From Streptomyces qaidamensis (lineage in GTDB: Bacteria > Actinomycetota > Actinomycetes > Streptomycetales > Streptomycetaceae): DNA of 64,000 nt. Position numbers and translations under genes: made by a program. The DNA lies in assembly GCF_001611795.1 (NCBI RefSeq), contig NZ_CP015098.1:7564001-7628000 (forward strand), in the 5' to 3' direction. Of the stretch, positions 57,644 to 64,000 are shown one piece after another; position 1 is the stretch's first letter; every line of letters starts with the position of its first letter. Under the pieces are notes generated by a model that made no database searches, was not told the origin of the DNA, and was given only the letters and a program-made list of their open reading frames with translations.

Positions 57644-58767
57644 GTGACACACTCGGCTCGGCGAAGTCCGCCGCCAACGGAGCGACGAAGAACCCGCTCA
57701 CAGACCTGGCGCACAGCGAGGCCGCCGACCGGCTGAAGGCCGAACTGCAGGAGTACCTCGCCGCTCAGGCCACGCGCATGCTGACCGGCGTGGGCAACAA
57801 GCTCGGCGAGACCACCGGAAAGCTGAACGACATCGCCGAGGGCAACAGCCCCGGCTTCGCCAAGCTCGCCCTCGAAGGCGGCCGCAAGGTAGCCGAGGGC
57901 AAGGGACCGTTGCGCTCCGCACTGGAGATGGGCGGCTCGCGCCTCAAGGACAAGGTCACGGGCGCCTTCAAGGGCCTGGGCGGCGGCAAGGGCAAGAAGG
58001 GCAAGGGCCGTTCCGGCAACAAGCCCACCGTCATCATCGAGCACATCGACGTCGGCGTGCCGCTGCGCACCGCGTACGACCAGTGGACGAAGTACCAGGA
58101 TTTCAGCACCTTCGCCAAGGGCGTCAAGAGCGCGAGCCGCGACGACGACACCCACTCCGACTGGCAGGCGAAGATCTGGTGGTCCAATCGCAGCTGGAAG
58201 GCCAAGACCACCGAGCAGGTCCCCGACGACCGCATCGCGTGGACCTCCGAGGGCGCCAAGGGCACCACGAAGGGCGTCGTCTCCTTCCACGAACTCACCG
58301 ACAGCCTGACCCGCGTCCTGCTGGTCATCGAGTACTACCCCTCCGGCTTCTTCGAGAAGACCGGCAACATCTGGCGCGCCCAGGGCCGCCGGGCCCGGCT
58401 CGACCTCAAGAACTTCGTCCGCTTCATCACGATCAAGGGCGAGGCGGAGGACGGCTGGCGCGGTGAGATCCGGGACGGCGAGGTCGTCCGAAGTCACGAC
58501 GACGCGGTTGCCGAGGAGGAGTCCGAGCAGGAGTCCGAGGAGGAGTCCGAGGAGGAGCGCCCCGAGGGCGAGGAGGCCGAGGACGAGTACGACGAGGAGG
58601 AGCCGGAAGAGGAGGGCGAGGAGGAGCCCGAAGGCGAGTACGAGGACGACTCCGAAGCCGAGTACGACGAGGAGGCCGAGGGCGAGGAGGAAGAGCCCGA
58701 GGGCGAGTACGAGGACGAGGAGGCCGAGGACGAGGATGAGGAAGTCGAGGCAGGGAGCCGGCGATGA
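57640..58767 (+). CDS. gvpZ: GvpZ: SRPBCC (cyclase/dehydrase-like) protein with acidic tail
   Basis: A 375-residue protein. An amphipathic, Lys/Gly-rich N-terminal region (1-127) precedes an SRPBCC lipid/polyketide-binding domain (about 128-267: VIIEHIDVGVPLRTAYDQWTKYQDFSTFAKGV, VSFHELTDSLTRVLLVIEYYPSGFFEKTGNIWRAQGRRARLDLKNFVRFI). Residues 287-370 are a tail of Glu/Asp with Tyr and Ser. The SRPBCC pocket suggests binding of a hydrophobic ligand. It overlaps gvpY and gvpJ by 4 nt each. Its role in vesicle assembly is unknown. Confidence 0.88.
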
Positions 58768-59102
58768 CGACGCCCAGCAGGATGCCCGAGCCCTACGGTC
58801 AGGGAAGCGGTGCCAACCTCGCCGACATCCTTGAACGGGTCCTGGACAAGGGCATCGTCATCGCGGGCGACATCCGGATCAACCTGCTCGACATCGAACT
58901 CCTCACGATCAAACTGCGTTTGATCGTCGCCTCGGTCGACAAGGCGAAGGAGATGGGCATCGACTGGTGGGAGACCGACCCGGCCCTGAGCTCACGGGCC
59001 CGCCGTGACGAACTGACCCGTGAGAACGCCGAGTTGCGCGAGAGGCTGGCCCGGCTGGAGGAACTGGAGCCCGGCCGCGCGGAGAAGAAGGAGGCACCGT
59101 GA
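58764..59102 (+). CDS. gvpJ: Gas vesicle protein GvpJ (GvpA-like)
   Basis: A 112-residue GvpA paralogue: NLADILERVLDKGIVIAGDIRINLLDIELLTIKLRLIVASVDKAKEMGIDWWETDPAL. The GIDWW after the core is typical of GvpJ, a minor component thought to act in vesicle nucleation or tips. A short coiled-coil tail follows (RARRDELTRENAELRERLARLEEL). Overlaps both neighbours by 4 nt. Confidence 0.93.
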   Translation: MTTPSRMPEPYGQGSGANLADILERVLDKGIVIAGDIRINLLDIELLTIKLRLIVASVDKAKEMGIDWWETDPALSSRARRDELTRENAELRERLARLEELEPGRAEKKEAP

Positions 59103-59854
59103 CCGGACTGCGGTACGTCTACGCCGTCTGCCGCCCCTTCGGCACCCCGCTCCAGTCCCAGTTGACGGGAGTGGCGGGTGATCCGCCCAGAGCGCTGACT
59201 CACCACGGCCTGGTGGCCGTGGTGAGCCACGTGCCGGAGCGGGACTTCGCCGAGGAGCCGCTCCGGCGCCATCTGGAGGACCTGGACTGGCTCACCGAGA
59301 CCGCCCGCGCCCACCAGGGCGTGATCGACGCGCTCACCACCGTCACGACCCCGCTGCCGCTGCGGCTCGGCACCGTCTTCCACGACGACAGTGGCGTACG
59401 GACGATGATGGAGGCGCGCGAGGAGGACTTCCGGCGCACCCTCGAGCGGCTGGAGGGCCGGGTCGAGTGGGGCGTCAAGGTGTACGCCGAGTCCGAACCG
59501 CAGGAGAGCGCCCGGCCCGCTCAGAAGGCCGCGTCGGGCCGGGACTACCTGCGGCAGCGGCGCATGCAGACCAGGTCCCACGAGGAGATGTGGCAGAAGG
59601 CCGAGGCATTCTCGACCCGACTGCACGAGGAGCTTTCCGCATTCGCGGAGGACTCCCGCATGCATCCCCCGCAGAATCCCGCGCTCTCCAAGGCGACCGG
59701 GCGGAACGTGCTGAACGCCGCTTACCTCGTTCCGCGCGCCATTTCCGAGGAATTCGTGGAGCTCGTGGACCGCACGAAGGGTGAGGTGCCGGGAATGCGC
59801 ATCGAACTCACCGGCCCCTGGGCGGCCTATTCGTTCGCCGGGGAGACCACATGA
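59099..59854 (+). CDS. gvpL: Gas vesicle protein GvpL (GvpF/L family, second copy)
   Basis: A 251-residue GvpF/L paralogue: LRYVYAVCRPFGTPLQSQLTGVAGDPPRALTHHGLVAVVSHVPERDF, HQGVIDALTTVTTPLPLRLGTVFHDDSGV, LEGRVEWGVKVYAE, and C-terminal NVLNAAYLVPRAISEEFVELVDR...LTGPWAAYSFA. It probably works with GvpF as an assembly factor; two divergent copies are normal in these clusters. Confidence 0.93.
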   Translation: MTGLRYVYAVCRPFGTPLQSQLTGVAGDPPRALTHHGLVAVVSHVPERDFAEEPLRRHLEDLDWLTETARAHQGVIDALTTVTTPLPLRLGTVFHDDSGVRTMMEAREEDFRRTLERLEGRVEWGVKVYAESEPQESARPAQKAASGRDYLRQRRMQTRSHEEMWQKAEAFSTRLHEELSAFAEDSRMHPPQNPALSKATGRNVLNAAYLVPRAISEEFVELVDRTKGEVPGMRIELTGPWAAYSFAGETT

Positions 59855-59874
59855 CCGACCGGGAGAATCCGTGA
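59851..59874 (+). other. Seven-codon mini-ORF bridging gvpL and gvpS
   Basis: ATG 59851 overlaps the gvpL stop (ATGA) and encodes MTDRENP; its TGA (59872-59874) overlaps the gvpS GTG start. It could hand terminating ribosomes from gvpL to gvpS across 16 nt. Confidence 0.4.
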
Positions 59875-60059
59875 CCGTAGTGGAACGCCGTGAGGTCGCC
59901 CTCGTGGACCTGCTCGACCGGCTGCTCGCCGGCGGCGTCGTGATCACGGGGGACATCACACTGCGCATCGCCGACGTCGACCTCGTCCGTATCGACCTCA
60001 ACGCGCTCATCAGCTCGGTGAACGCCCAGGTGCCCTCGCCGTTCGAGGAGTTGCTGTGA
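59871..60059 (+). CDS. gvpS: Gas vesicle protein GvpS (short GvpA-like)
   Basis: A 62-residue GvpA-family protein: REVALVDLLDRLLAGGVVITGDITLRIADVDLVRIDLNALISSVNAQV. It has only the hydrophobic helix-strand-strand-helix core, with no tail. GTG 59871 (GGGAG 5 nt before it) is preferred over the open frame from 59781, which overlaps gvpL by about 75 bp. It overlaps gvpK by 4 nt. Confidence 0.9.
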   Translation: MTVVERREVALVDLLDRLLAGGVVITGDITLRIADVDLVRIDLNALISSVNAQVPSPFEELL

Positions 60060-60358
60060 CCGCCCGCGAGAACCCCCGGCCGCGCTCCAACCGGATGGAT
60101 CTGGAGCCCGACACGGTCGAGCGCGACTTGGTCAAACTCGTGCTCACGGTGGTGGAACTGCTGCGCCAGCTCATGGAGCGCCAGGCGCTGCGCCGGTTCG
60201 ACGTGGGGGACCTGAGCGAGGAGCAGGAGGAGCGGATCGGGCTCACGCTCATGCTGCTCGACGAGCGGATGACGGAACTGCGCGACCGCTACGGACTGCG
60301 GCCCGAGGACCTGAATCTGGACCTCGGGCCGCTCGGACCGCTGCTTCCGCGGGACTGA
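60056..60358 (+). CDS. gvpK: Gas vesicle protein GvpK
   Basis: A 100-residue GvpK: RMDLEPDTVERDLVKLVLTVVELLRQLMERQALRRFDVGDLSEEQEERIGLTLMLLDERMTELRDRYGLRPEDLNLDLGPLGPLL, the complete conserved family sequence. It is a soluble assembly factor. Last gene of the operon, followed by a terminator. Confidence 0.94.
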   Translation: MTARENPRPRSNRMDLEPDTVERDLVKLVLTVVELLRQLMERQALRRFDVGDLSEEQEERIGLTLMLLDERMTELRDRYGLRPEDLNLDLGPLGPLLPRD

Positions 60359-60373
60359 CCGACGCACACGCGT

Positions 60374-60403
60374 TTCCCCGGGCCCTTACCCAGGCCCGGG
60401 GAA
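60374..60403. terminator. Terminator after the gas vesicle operon
   Basis: A perfect 11-bp stem (TTCCCCGGGCC at 60374-60384, GGCCCGGGGAA at 60393-60403) with an 8-nt loop, 15 nt after gvpK. It also lies 11 nt beyond the convergent small membrane gene. Confidence 0.85.
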
Positions 60404-60413
60404 CATGTGCGTC

Positions 60414-60584
60414 CTACCACCTGTACCAACGGCCCCTGCCGCCGGCTGCCGACGTGCCGCGGACGAAGAAGCCCAGCAGCCACACGACGAGGACCGCGAG
60501 AGCGATCCACCAGAGAATCTTCACTGCGAATCCGGCGCCGAACAGAACCAAAGCCAGAAGCAGCACCAGCAGGATGGGAACCAT
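60414..60584 (-). CDS. Small hydrophobic membrane protein (56 residues)
   Basis: ATG 60584, with GCAGGAGGT 7 nt upstream, opens a 56-codon gene ending TAG at 60414. Two hydrophobic helices dominate (VPILLVLLLALVLFGAGFAV and ILWWIALAVLVVWLLGFFV), followed by a Gly/Arg tail ending GRWYRW. It matches the small lmo0937/DUF5670-like proteins common in Streptomyces, which are stress-associated in some species. Function unknown. Confidence 0.82.
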   Translation of the reverse strand: MVPILLVLLLALVLFGAGFAVKILWWIALAVLVVWLLGFFVRGTSAAGGRGRWYRW

Positions 60585-60626
60585 AATTCGAACCTCCTGC
60601 TTTCAGGGTGTCCCGGAAACTGTGTT

Positions 60627-61448
60627 TCAGACTTCCTTGCGACAGAGAATTTCTCCGTGCAGCACGCTGAACCACCCGTCCTCCCGCATTCCCCACTCCC
60701 GCCAGGCCGCGGCCGCGCGGCGCAGCCCCGCCACGTCGGTGTGCCCGCCCTCGACGGCCCGGTCCGCGTACGTCGAGGCCAGGGTGCGGTCGGCCCACAG
60801 GCCGCTCCACCAGGCCCGCTCCTGCGGTGCGGCGTAGGTCCAGGTGCCCGAGCTCGCCGTGATGTCCGTCAGCCCGGCCCGCAGCGCCCAGGACTTCAGC
60901 CGGCGCCCGGCGTCCGGCTCACCGCCGTTGGCCCGTGCGACCCGGCGGTAGAGGTCCAGCCAGGCGTCGAGCCCCTCGGAGGCGGGATACCAGGTCATGG
61001 CCTCGTAGTCCGCGTCCCGTACGGCGACGATCCCGCCGGGCCTGACGACCCGCTTCATCTCGCGCAGTGCCCGCACCGGGTCGCCCACGTGCTGGAGCAC
61101 CTGGTGCGCGTGGACCACGCAGAACGTGTCGTCCGGGTAGTCCAGGGCGTGCACGTCGGCGACCGCGAAGTCGACGTTGGCCAGCCCCCGCCCGGCCGCC
61201 GTGGCGCGTGCCTGCTCCAGGATCTCCGGCACCCGGTCGACGCCGGTGACCTGCCCGTCGGGCACGAGCCCGGCCAGGTCGGCGGTGATCGTGCCGGGCC
61301 CGCAGCCGATGTCCAGGATCTTCATGTGGGGCTTGAGCGAAGGCAGCAGGTACGCCGCCGAGTTGGCGGCGGTGCGCCAGGTGTGCGAGCGCAGCACGGA
61401 TTCGTGGTGCCCGTGGGTGTAGACGGCGGTCTCGCGGGGTTCCGGCAT
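60627..61448 (-). CDS. Class I SAM-dependent methyltransferase (UbiE/menaquinone type)
   Basis: A 273-residue methyltransferase: YTHGHHESVLRSHTWRTAANSAAYLLPSLKPHMKILDIGCGPGTITADLAGLVPDGQVTGVDRVPEILEQA carries motif I and the acidic residue, AVADVHALDYPDDTFCVVHAHQVLQHVGDPV is motif post I-II, and LREMKRVVRPGGIVAVRDADYEAM motif III. The family methylates small molecules; relatives occur across Actinobacteria. ATG 61448 gives normal length. Upstream sequence is the decayed kinase gene. Confidence 0.87.
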   Translation of the reverse strand: MPEPRETAVYTHGHHESVLRSHTWRTAANSAAYLLPSLKPHMKILDIGCGPGTITADLAGLVPDGQVTGVDRVPEILEQARATAAGRGLANVDFAVADVHALDYPDDTFCVVHAHQVLQHVGDPVRALREMKRVVRPGGIVAVRDADYEAMTWYPASEGLDAWLDLYRRVARANGGEPDAGRRLKSWALRAGLTDITASSGTWTYAAPQERAWWSGLWADRTLASTYADRAVEGGHTDVAGLRRAAAAWREWGMREDGWFSVLHGEILCRKEV

Positions 61449-61551
61449 GGCGGATCCCACCCCTTCCGATTCGGGACGGCAGGAGATCACCGTACGCAAG
61501 CCACCCGCATATTGAGACACGTATCCTGCAATATGGACTGACGGAGCGTCA

Positions 61552-61990
61552 GTGACCGGCGAGGGAGCCCGCGAGGGCGGCGGCCGGCAGCCGCGCGGCG
61601 GGCCGGCGGCCACCGTGCACGACCCGCACGTCGAGCTGCCCGTCCGCGAGGTCCCGCCGGCGCCCGGAGGCCTGCCCCACGCGGTGGCAGGTGCCGTTCC
61701 CGGCGAACAGCAGCCACACGGGGCGCGTACGGCCCTGGGACTCGGCCTCCGGTGGATACCGACCGGTCCGCAGCACGCGCAGCGCCGCGAGCACTCCGGC
61801 CGGCCGCCGATCCGGTGCGCCCAGCGCTCCCGCTCGCGCACCGGCTCCGCGCCCAGGGCCCGCGCCCGCCAGGACATCGCTCGGGTGATGGACGCCGGTG
61901 TACACGCGGGACAGGGCCACCGACGCGGCCACCGGGGCGACGACCGCACCCCACGCCTGGGACTCCAGCGCGACGCCGGTGGCGGGCGCC
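61552..61990 (-). pseudogene. Shattered PAP2-diacylglycerol kinase gene: PAP2 core joined to kinase C-terminus
   Basis: On the minus strand, ATGVALESQAWGAVVAPVAASVALSRVYTGVHHPSDVLAGA (about 61987-61866) is the PAP2 phosphatase core with the second active-site region. It is joined directly to the C-terminal part of a diacylglycerol kinase: EPVRERERWAHRIGGRP in one frame, then GRPAGVLAALRVLRTG...RPVWLLFAGNGTCHRVG...DGQLDVRVVHGG in another, ending near 61552. The kinase catalytic part that should lie between is missing here and found inverted at 61985-62415. At least one frameshift is present. Confidence 0.8.
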
Positions 61991-62415
61991 GCGTTCGCCG
62001 TACGGGGCCTGGTGCCAGCGCGCGGCCAGGTCACCCCGCCGCCCGCCCGCAGGCCGACGCCCCGGCGCTGCTGCGGGGCGAAGGGCTCGTCCTCGTCGCG
62101 AACAGCGCCTCGGGCACCGCCGACCGGGCCCGTGCCCTGCGCGGACGCCCTCCCGGGCGCCGAGGTCGTCGAGTGCGCCCCCGGGGAGGTGTCCGTGCGG
62201 CTGGAGGAGGCGGCCGGCCGTGCCCGGGTGCTGGGCGTGTGCGGCGGCGACGGCACGGTGAACACCGCCGCCCGCGTGGCCCTGCGCAGCGGCCTGCCCC
62301 TGGCGGTGCTGCCCGGCCGCACGTTCAACCACTTCGCCTGTGACCTGAGCGTGGAGGACGTGCGCGACCTGGCCCGGGCGCTGCGTCAGGGCGACGCCGT
62401 GCGCGTGGCGGCGGG
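61985..62415 (+). pseudogene. Inverted middle segment of the same gene: PAP2 end and kinase catalytic domain
   Basis: On the plus strand, GAAFAVRGLVPARGQV is the end of a PAP2 domain, followed after a frameshift by LRGEGLVLVANSASGTADRARALR, ADALPGAEVVECAPGEVSVRLEEAAGRARVLGVCGGDGTVNTAARVALRSGLPLAVLPGRTFNHFACDLSVEDVRDLARALRQGDAVRVAAG. GGDGT is the nucleotide motif of diacylglycerol kinase; the second motif reads GRTFN instead of GGTFN. Orientation is opposite to both flanking pieces. Confidence 0.8.
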
Positions 62416-62717
62416 ACCGAGTGCGGCACCGGCCGGGGGCGGCGGACCGAGCGCCTGCCGAGGGCACCGACGGCGAGGGAGGCGATGCCCGGGGAGGCCA
62501 GGCCGCGGGGCGTCCGGCTCACGGCGAGGGCGGCGGCCGCGAACCAGAGCGCGCCGTGGGTTCGCGTCGCGGCCCAGCCGGGCAGGACGGGGTCCGCCCC
62601 CGGCCGGTGCCGGCCTGCGGCGGCCTCGAACAGGCGGCGGTCCAGTGTGAGGGCTCGGTCGAGCAGGGGACGGTGCCCGCGCTTCGGGACGGTGAGGTCC
62701 GGATCGTGGGGCGTCAT
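62416..62717 (-). pseudogene. N-terminal piece of the shattered PAP2-diacylglycerol kinase gene
   Basis: From an ATG at 62717 (or 62747) on the minus strand: RPLLDRALTLDRRLFEAAAGRHRPGADPVLPGWAATRTHGALWFAAAALAV...GRRSVRRPRPVPHSVP, the first helices of PAP2-kinase fusion proteins. It stops matching near 62416, just before the first PAP2 active-site motif (P-S-G-H), which I cannot find anywhere in the window. Continuation is by unrelated frame. Confidence 0.75.
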
Positions 62718-62809
62718 GCCGTGCGGGTACCCGGAGGGGGTGGACACACCGACGGCCCCGGGGCAGGCTCATGGCTGATCATCATCACCGAGACAGGGGG
62801 AACCGATCG

Positions 62810-63352
62810 ATGAGCGGCCACGTGTCGGCGGTCAGCAGCAACGGGGAGTACTCGTTCACCAAGCCGAACCGGGACAGCATCACGCTGCTCACCGGCCTCG
62901 GTGTCGAGGGGGACGTGCACGCCGGCGTGACGGTCAAGCACCGCTCGCGCGTCGCGCAGGACCCCACCCAGCCGAACCTGCGCCAGGTCCACCTCATGCA
63001 CGAGGAGCTCTTCGCCGAGGTCGGCGAGGAGGGTTTCGAGGTGGCGCCCGGCGAACTCGGCGAGAACATCACCACCCGGGGCATCGACCTGCTCGCACTG
63101 CCGACGGGCACCCTGCTGCGCATCGGCGACAGCGCGGTCCTGGAGGTCACCGGGCTGCGCAACCCCTGCCTGCAGATCGACCTCTTCCAGGACGGGCTGC
63201 TCAAGCAGGTCGTCGGACGGGACGAGGCGGGCACCCTCGTGCGCAAGGCCGGGATCATGAGCGTGGTGCGGGAAGGGGGCGTGGTCCGCCCCGGCGACAC
63301 GATCGAGGCGGAGCTCCCCAGCGGACCGCACCGGCCGCTGGAAAAGGTCTGA
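62810..63352 (+). CDS. MOSC-domain protein
   Basis: A 180-residue protein of one MOSC (molybdenum cofactor sulfurase C-terminal) domain: GHVSAVSSNGEYSFTKPNRDSITLLTGLGVEGDVHAG, GELGENITTRGIDLLALPTGTLLRIGDSAVLEVTGLRNPC, with the conserved Cys in NPCLQID. Related to YiiM/MOSC proteins that handle sulfur or N-hydroxylated compounds through a molybdenum centre. ATG 62810 follows AGGGGGAA; the frame from 62771 is less likely. Confidence 0.9.
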   Translation: MSGHVSAVSSNGEYSFTKPNRDSITLLTGLGVEGDVHAGVTVKHRSRVAQDPTQPNLRQVHLMHEELFAEVGEEGFEVAPGELGENITTRGIDLLALPTGTLLRIGDSAVLEVTGLRNPCLQIDLFQDGLLKQVVGRDEAGTLVRKAGIMSVVREGGVVRPGDTIEAELPSGPHRPLEKV

Positions 63353-63415
63353 CCGGCACCGCGCCACCCGAAACCCGTTTGCCCCCGGCCCCCGCGCCCC
63401 CACACAATCGCGCCC

Positions 63416-64000
63416 ATGGGACACCTCGAAGCCGCGCACCTGGAGTACTACCTGCCCGACGGAAGGGCGCTGCTGGGCGATGTCTCGTTCCGGGTGGGGG
63501 AGGGGGCCGTGGTGGCCCTCGTGGGGCCCAACGGCGCCGGGAAGACCACCTTGCTACGGATGCTCGCCGGTGAGCTCAAGCCGCACGGCGGGTCCGTGGT
63601 CGTCGGTGGCGGGCTCGGGGTCATGCGGCAGTTCGTCGGGTCCGTACGCGACGAGACGACCGTACGGGACCTGCTCGTGTCCGTGGCGACGCCCCGCATC
63701 CGCGAGGCCGCGAAGGCCGTCGACGAGGCCGAGCACGCCATCATGACCGTCGACGACGAGGCGGCCCAGCTGACGTACGCCCAGGCCCTCGCCGACTGGG
63801 CCGAGGCGCGCGGCTACGAGGCCGAGACGCTGTGGGACATGTGCACCATGGCAGCGCTCGGCGTGCCGTACGACAAGGCGCAGTTCCGGGAGGTCCGCAC
63901 CCTCTCCGGCGGCGAGCAGAAACGGCTCGTCCTGGAGGCGCTGCTGCGCGGCACCGACGAGGTGCTCCTCCTGGACGAGCCCGACAACTACCTCGACGTC
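63416..64000 (+). CDS. ABC-F family ATPase, N-terminal part (cut by the window end)
   Basis: 195 codons to the window edge. The first ATPase module is visible: Walker A LVGPNGAGKTTLLRMLAGEL, signature RTLSGGEQKRLVLEALLRG, Walker B VLLLDEPDNYLDV. No membrane segment precedes it, and the D-N-Y-L-D after Walker B is ABC-F-like (usually a second module follows). ABC-F proteins act on ribosomes in antibiotic protection or translation control. There is no Shine-Dalgarno; a CACAAT (63403-63408) 7 nt before the ATG, with TTGCCC 18 nt upstream of it, suggests a leaderless promoter. Confidence 0.88.
   Translation, partial: MGHLEAAHLEYYLPDGRALLGDVSFRVGEGAVVALVGPNGAGKTTLLRMLAGELKPHGGSVVVGGGLGVMRQFVGSVRDETTVRDLLVSVATPRIREAAKAVDEAEHAIMTVDDEAAQLTYAQALADWAEARGYEAETLWDMCTMAALGVPYDKAQFREVRTLSGGEQKRLVLEALLRGTDEVLLLDEPDNYLDV

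Overview
The window is a piece of a Streptomyces (or very close actinomycete) chromosome: about 70% G+C or more, codons ending in G/C, many GTG starts, four-base start/stop overlaps (ATGA, GTGA), leaderless promoters, and gene families typical of the genus (two SpoIIE-type phosphatases, an ethylmalonyl-CoA operon, a gvpOAFGYZJLSK gas vesicle cluster, an F420-type luciferase-like oxidoreductase). There is no rRNA, tRNA, CRISPR array or intact mobile element that I can see.

Layout. 1-7.4 kb: end of a small membrane protein, a PAS-GAF-SpoIIE phosphatase, an alpha/beta hydrolase and a large Tat-exported GH2 beta-galactosidase with a LamG domain inserted in its catalytic barrel. 7.4-10.6 kb: a CzrA-like ArsR regulator with a probable operator, then an Ada-AraC-AlkA fusion and an Ogt-type methyltransferase for alkylated DNA, a VOC protein and a deletion remnant of a Sir2 deacylase. 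11-15.6 kb: Nudix, ADP-ribosylglycohydrolase, glycerate kinase, and the pssA/psd pair for phosphatidylethanolamine. 15.7-25 kb: ethylmalonyl-CoA operon (ccr-ecm-mcl-mch-mcd, minus strand) with a TetR regulator and a doubled 3-hydroxyacyl-CoA dehydrogenase upstream. A perfect palindrome fills the spacer of the likely ccr promoter.

25-31.6 kb: HEAT protein, GNAT/RidA pair, an AT-richer methyltransferase, a secreted S33 peptidase, and an Rv2578c-type radical SAM protein with a LexA-like box. 31.7-38.9 kb: an MFS exporter with three carboxypeptidase-regulatory-like repeats at its C-terminus, a PAS-GAF-SpoIIE-HATPase phosphatase, a methyltransferase and a CE2-type esterase. 38.9-45.9 kb: a four-gene overlapping peptidase operon (M55 D-aminopeptidase, M20, S9, S66 LD-carboxypeptidase) that looks like muropeptide catabolism, followed by an exported S15/CocE hydrolase.

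46-54.9 kb: GNAT, VOC, holin-like protein, SDR, YqeY-like protein and LLM oxidoreductase; then a coupled trio of NDH-2 (tail of eleven GEPAKNQPG repeats), transketolase and a LigD-type primase/polymerase that carries a small palindromic in-frame insertion. 55-60.4 kb: the gas vesicle cluster, with two unusual charged-tail proteins (GvpY, GvpZ). 60.4-64 kb: a 56-residue membrane protein, a methyltransferase, a shattered and partly inverted PAP2-diacylglycerol kinase gene, a MOSC protein and the start of an ABC-F ATPase cut by the window end.

Starts were often moved inward from the longest open frame, using ribosome binding sites, overlaps and family numbering; the reason is given in each entry. 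Functions come from motif and family recognition by eye, without database searches.
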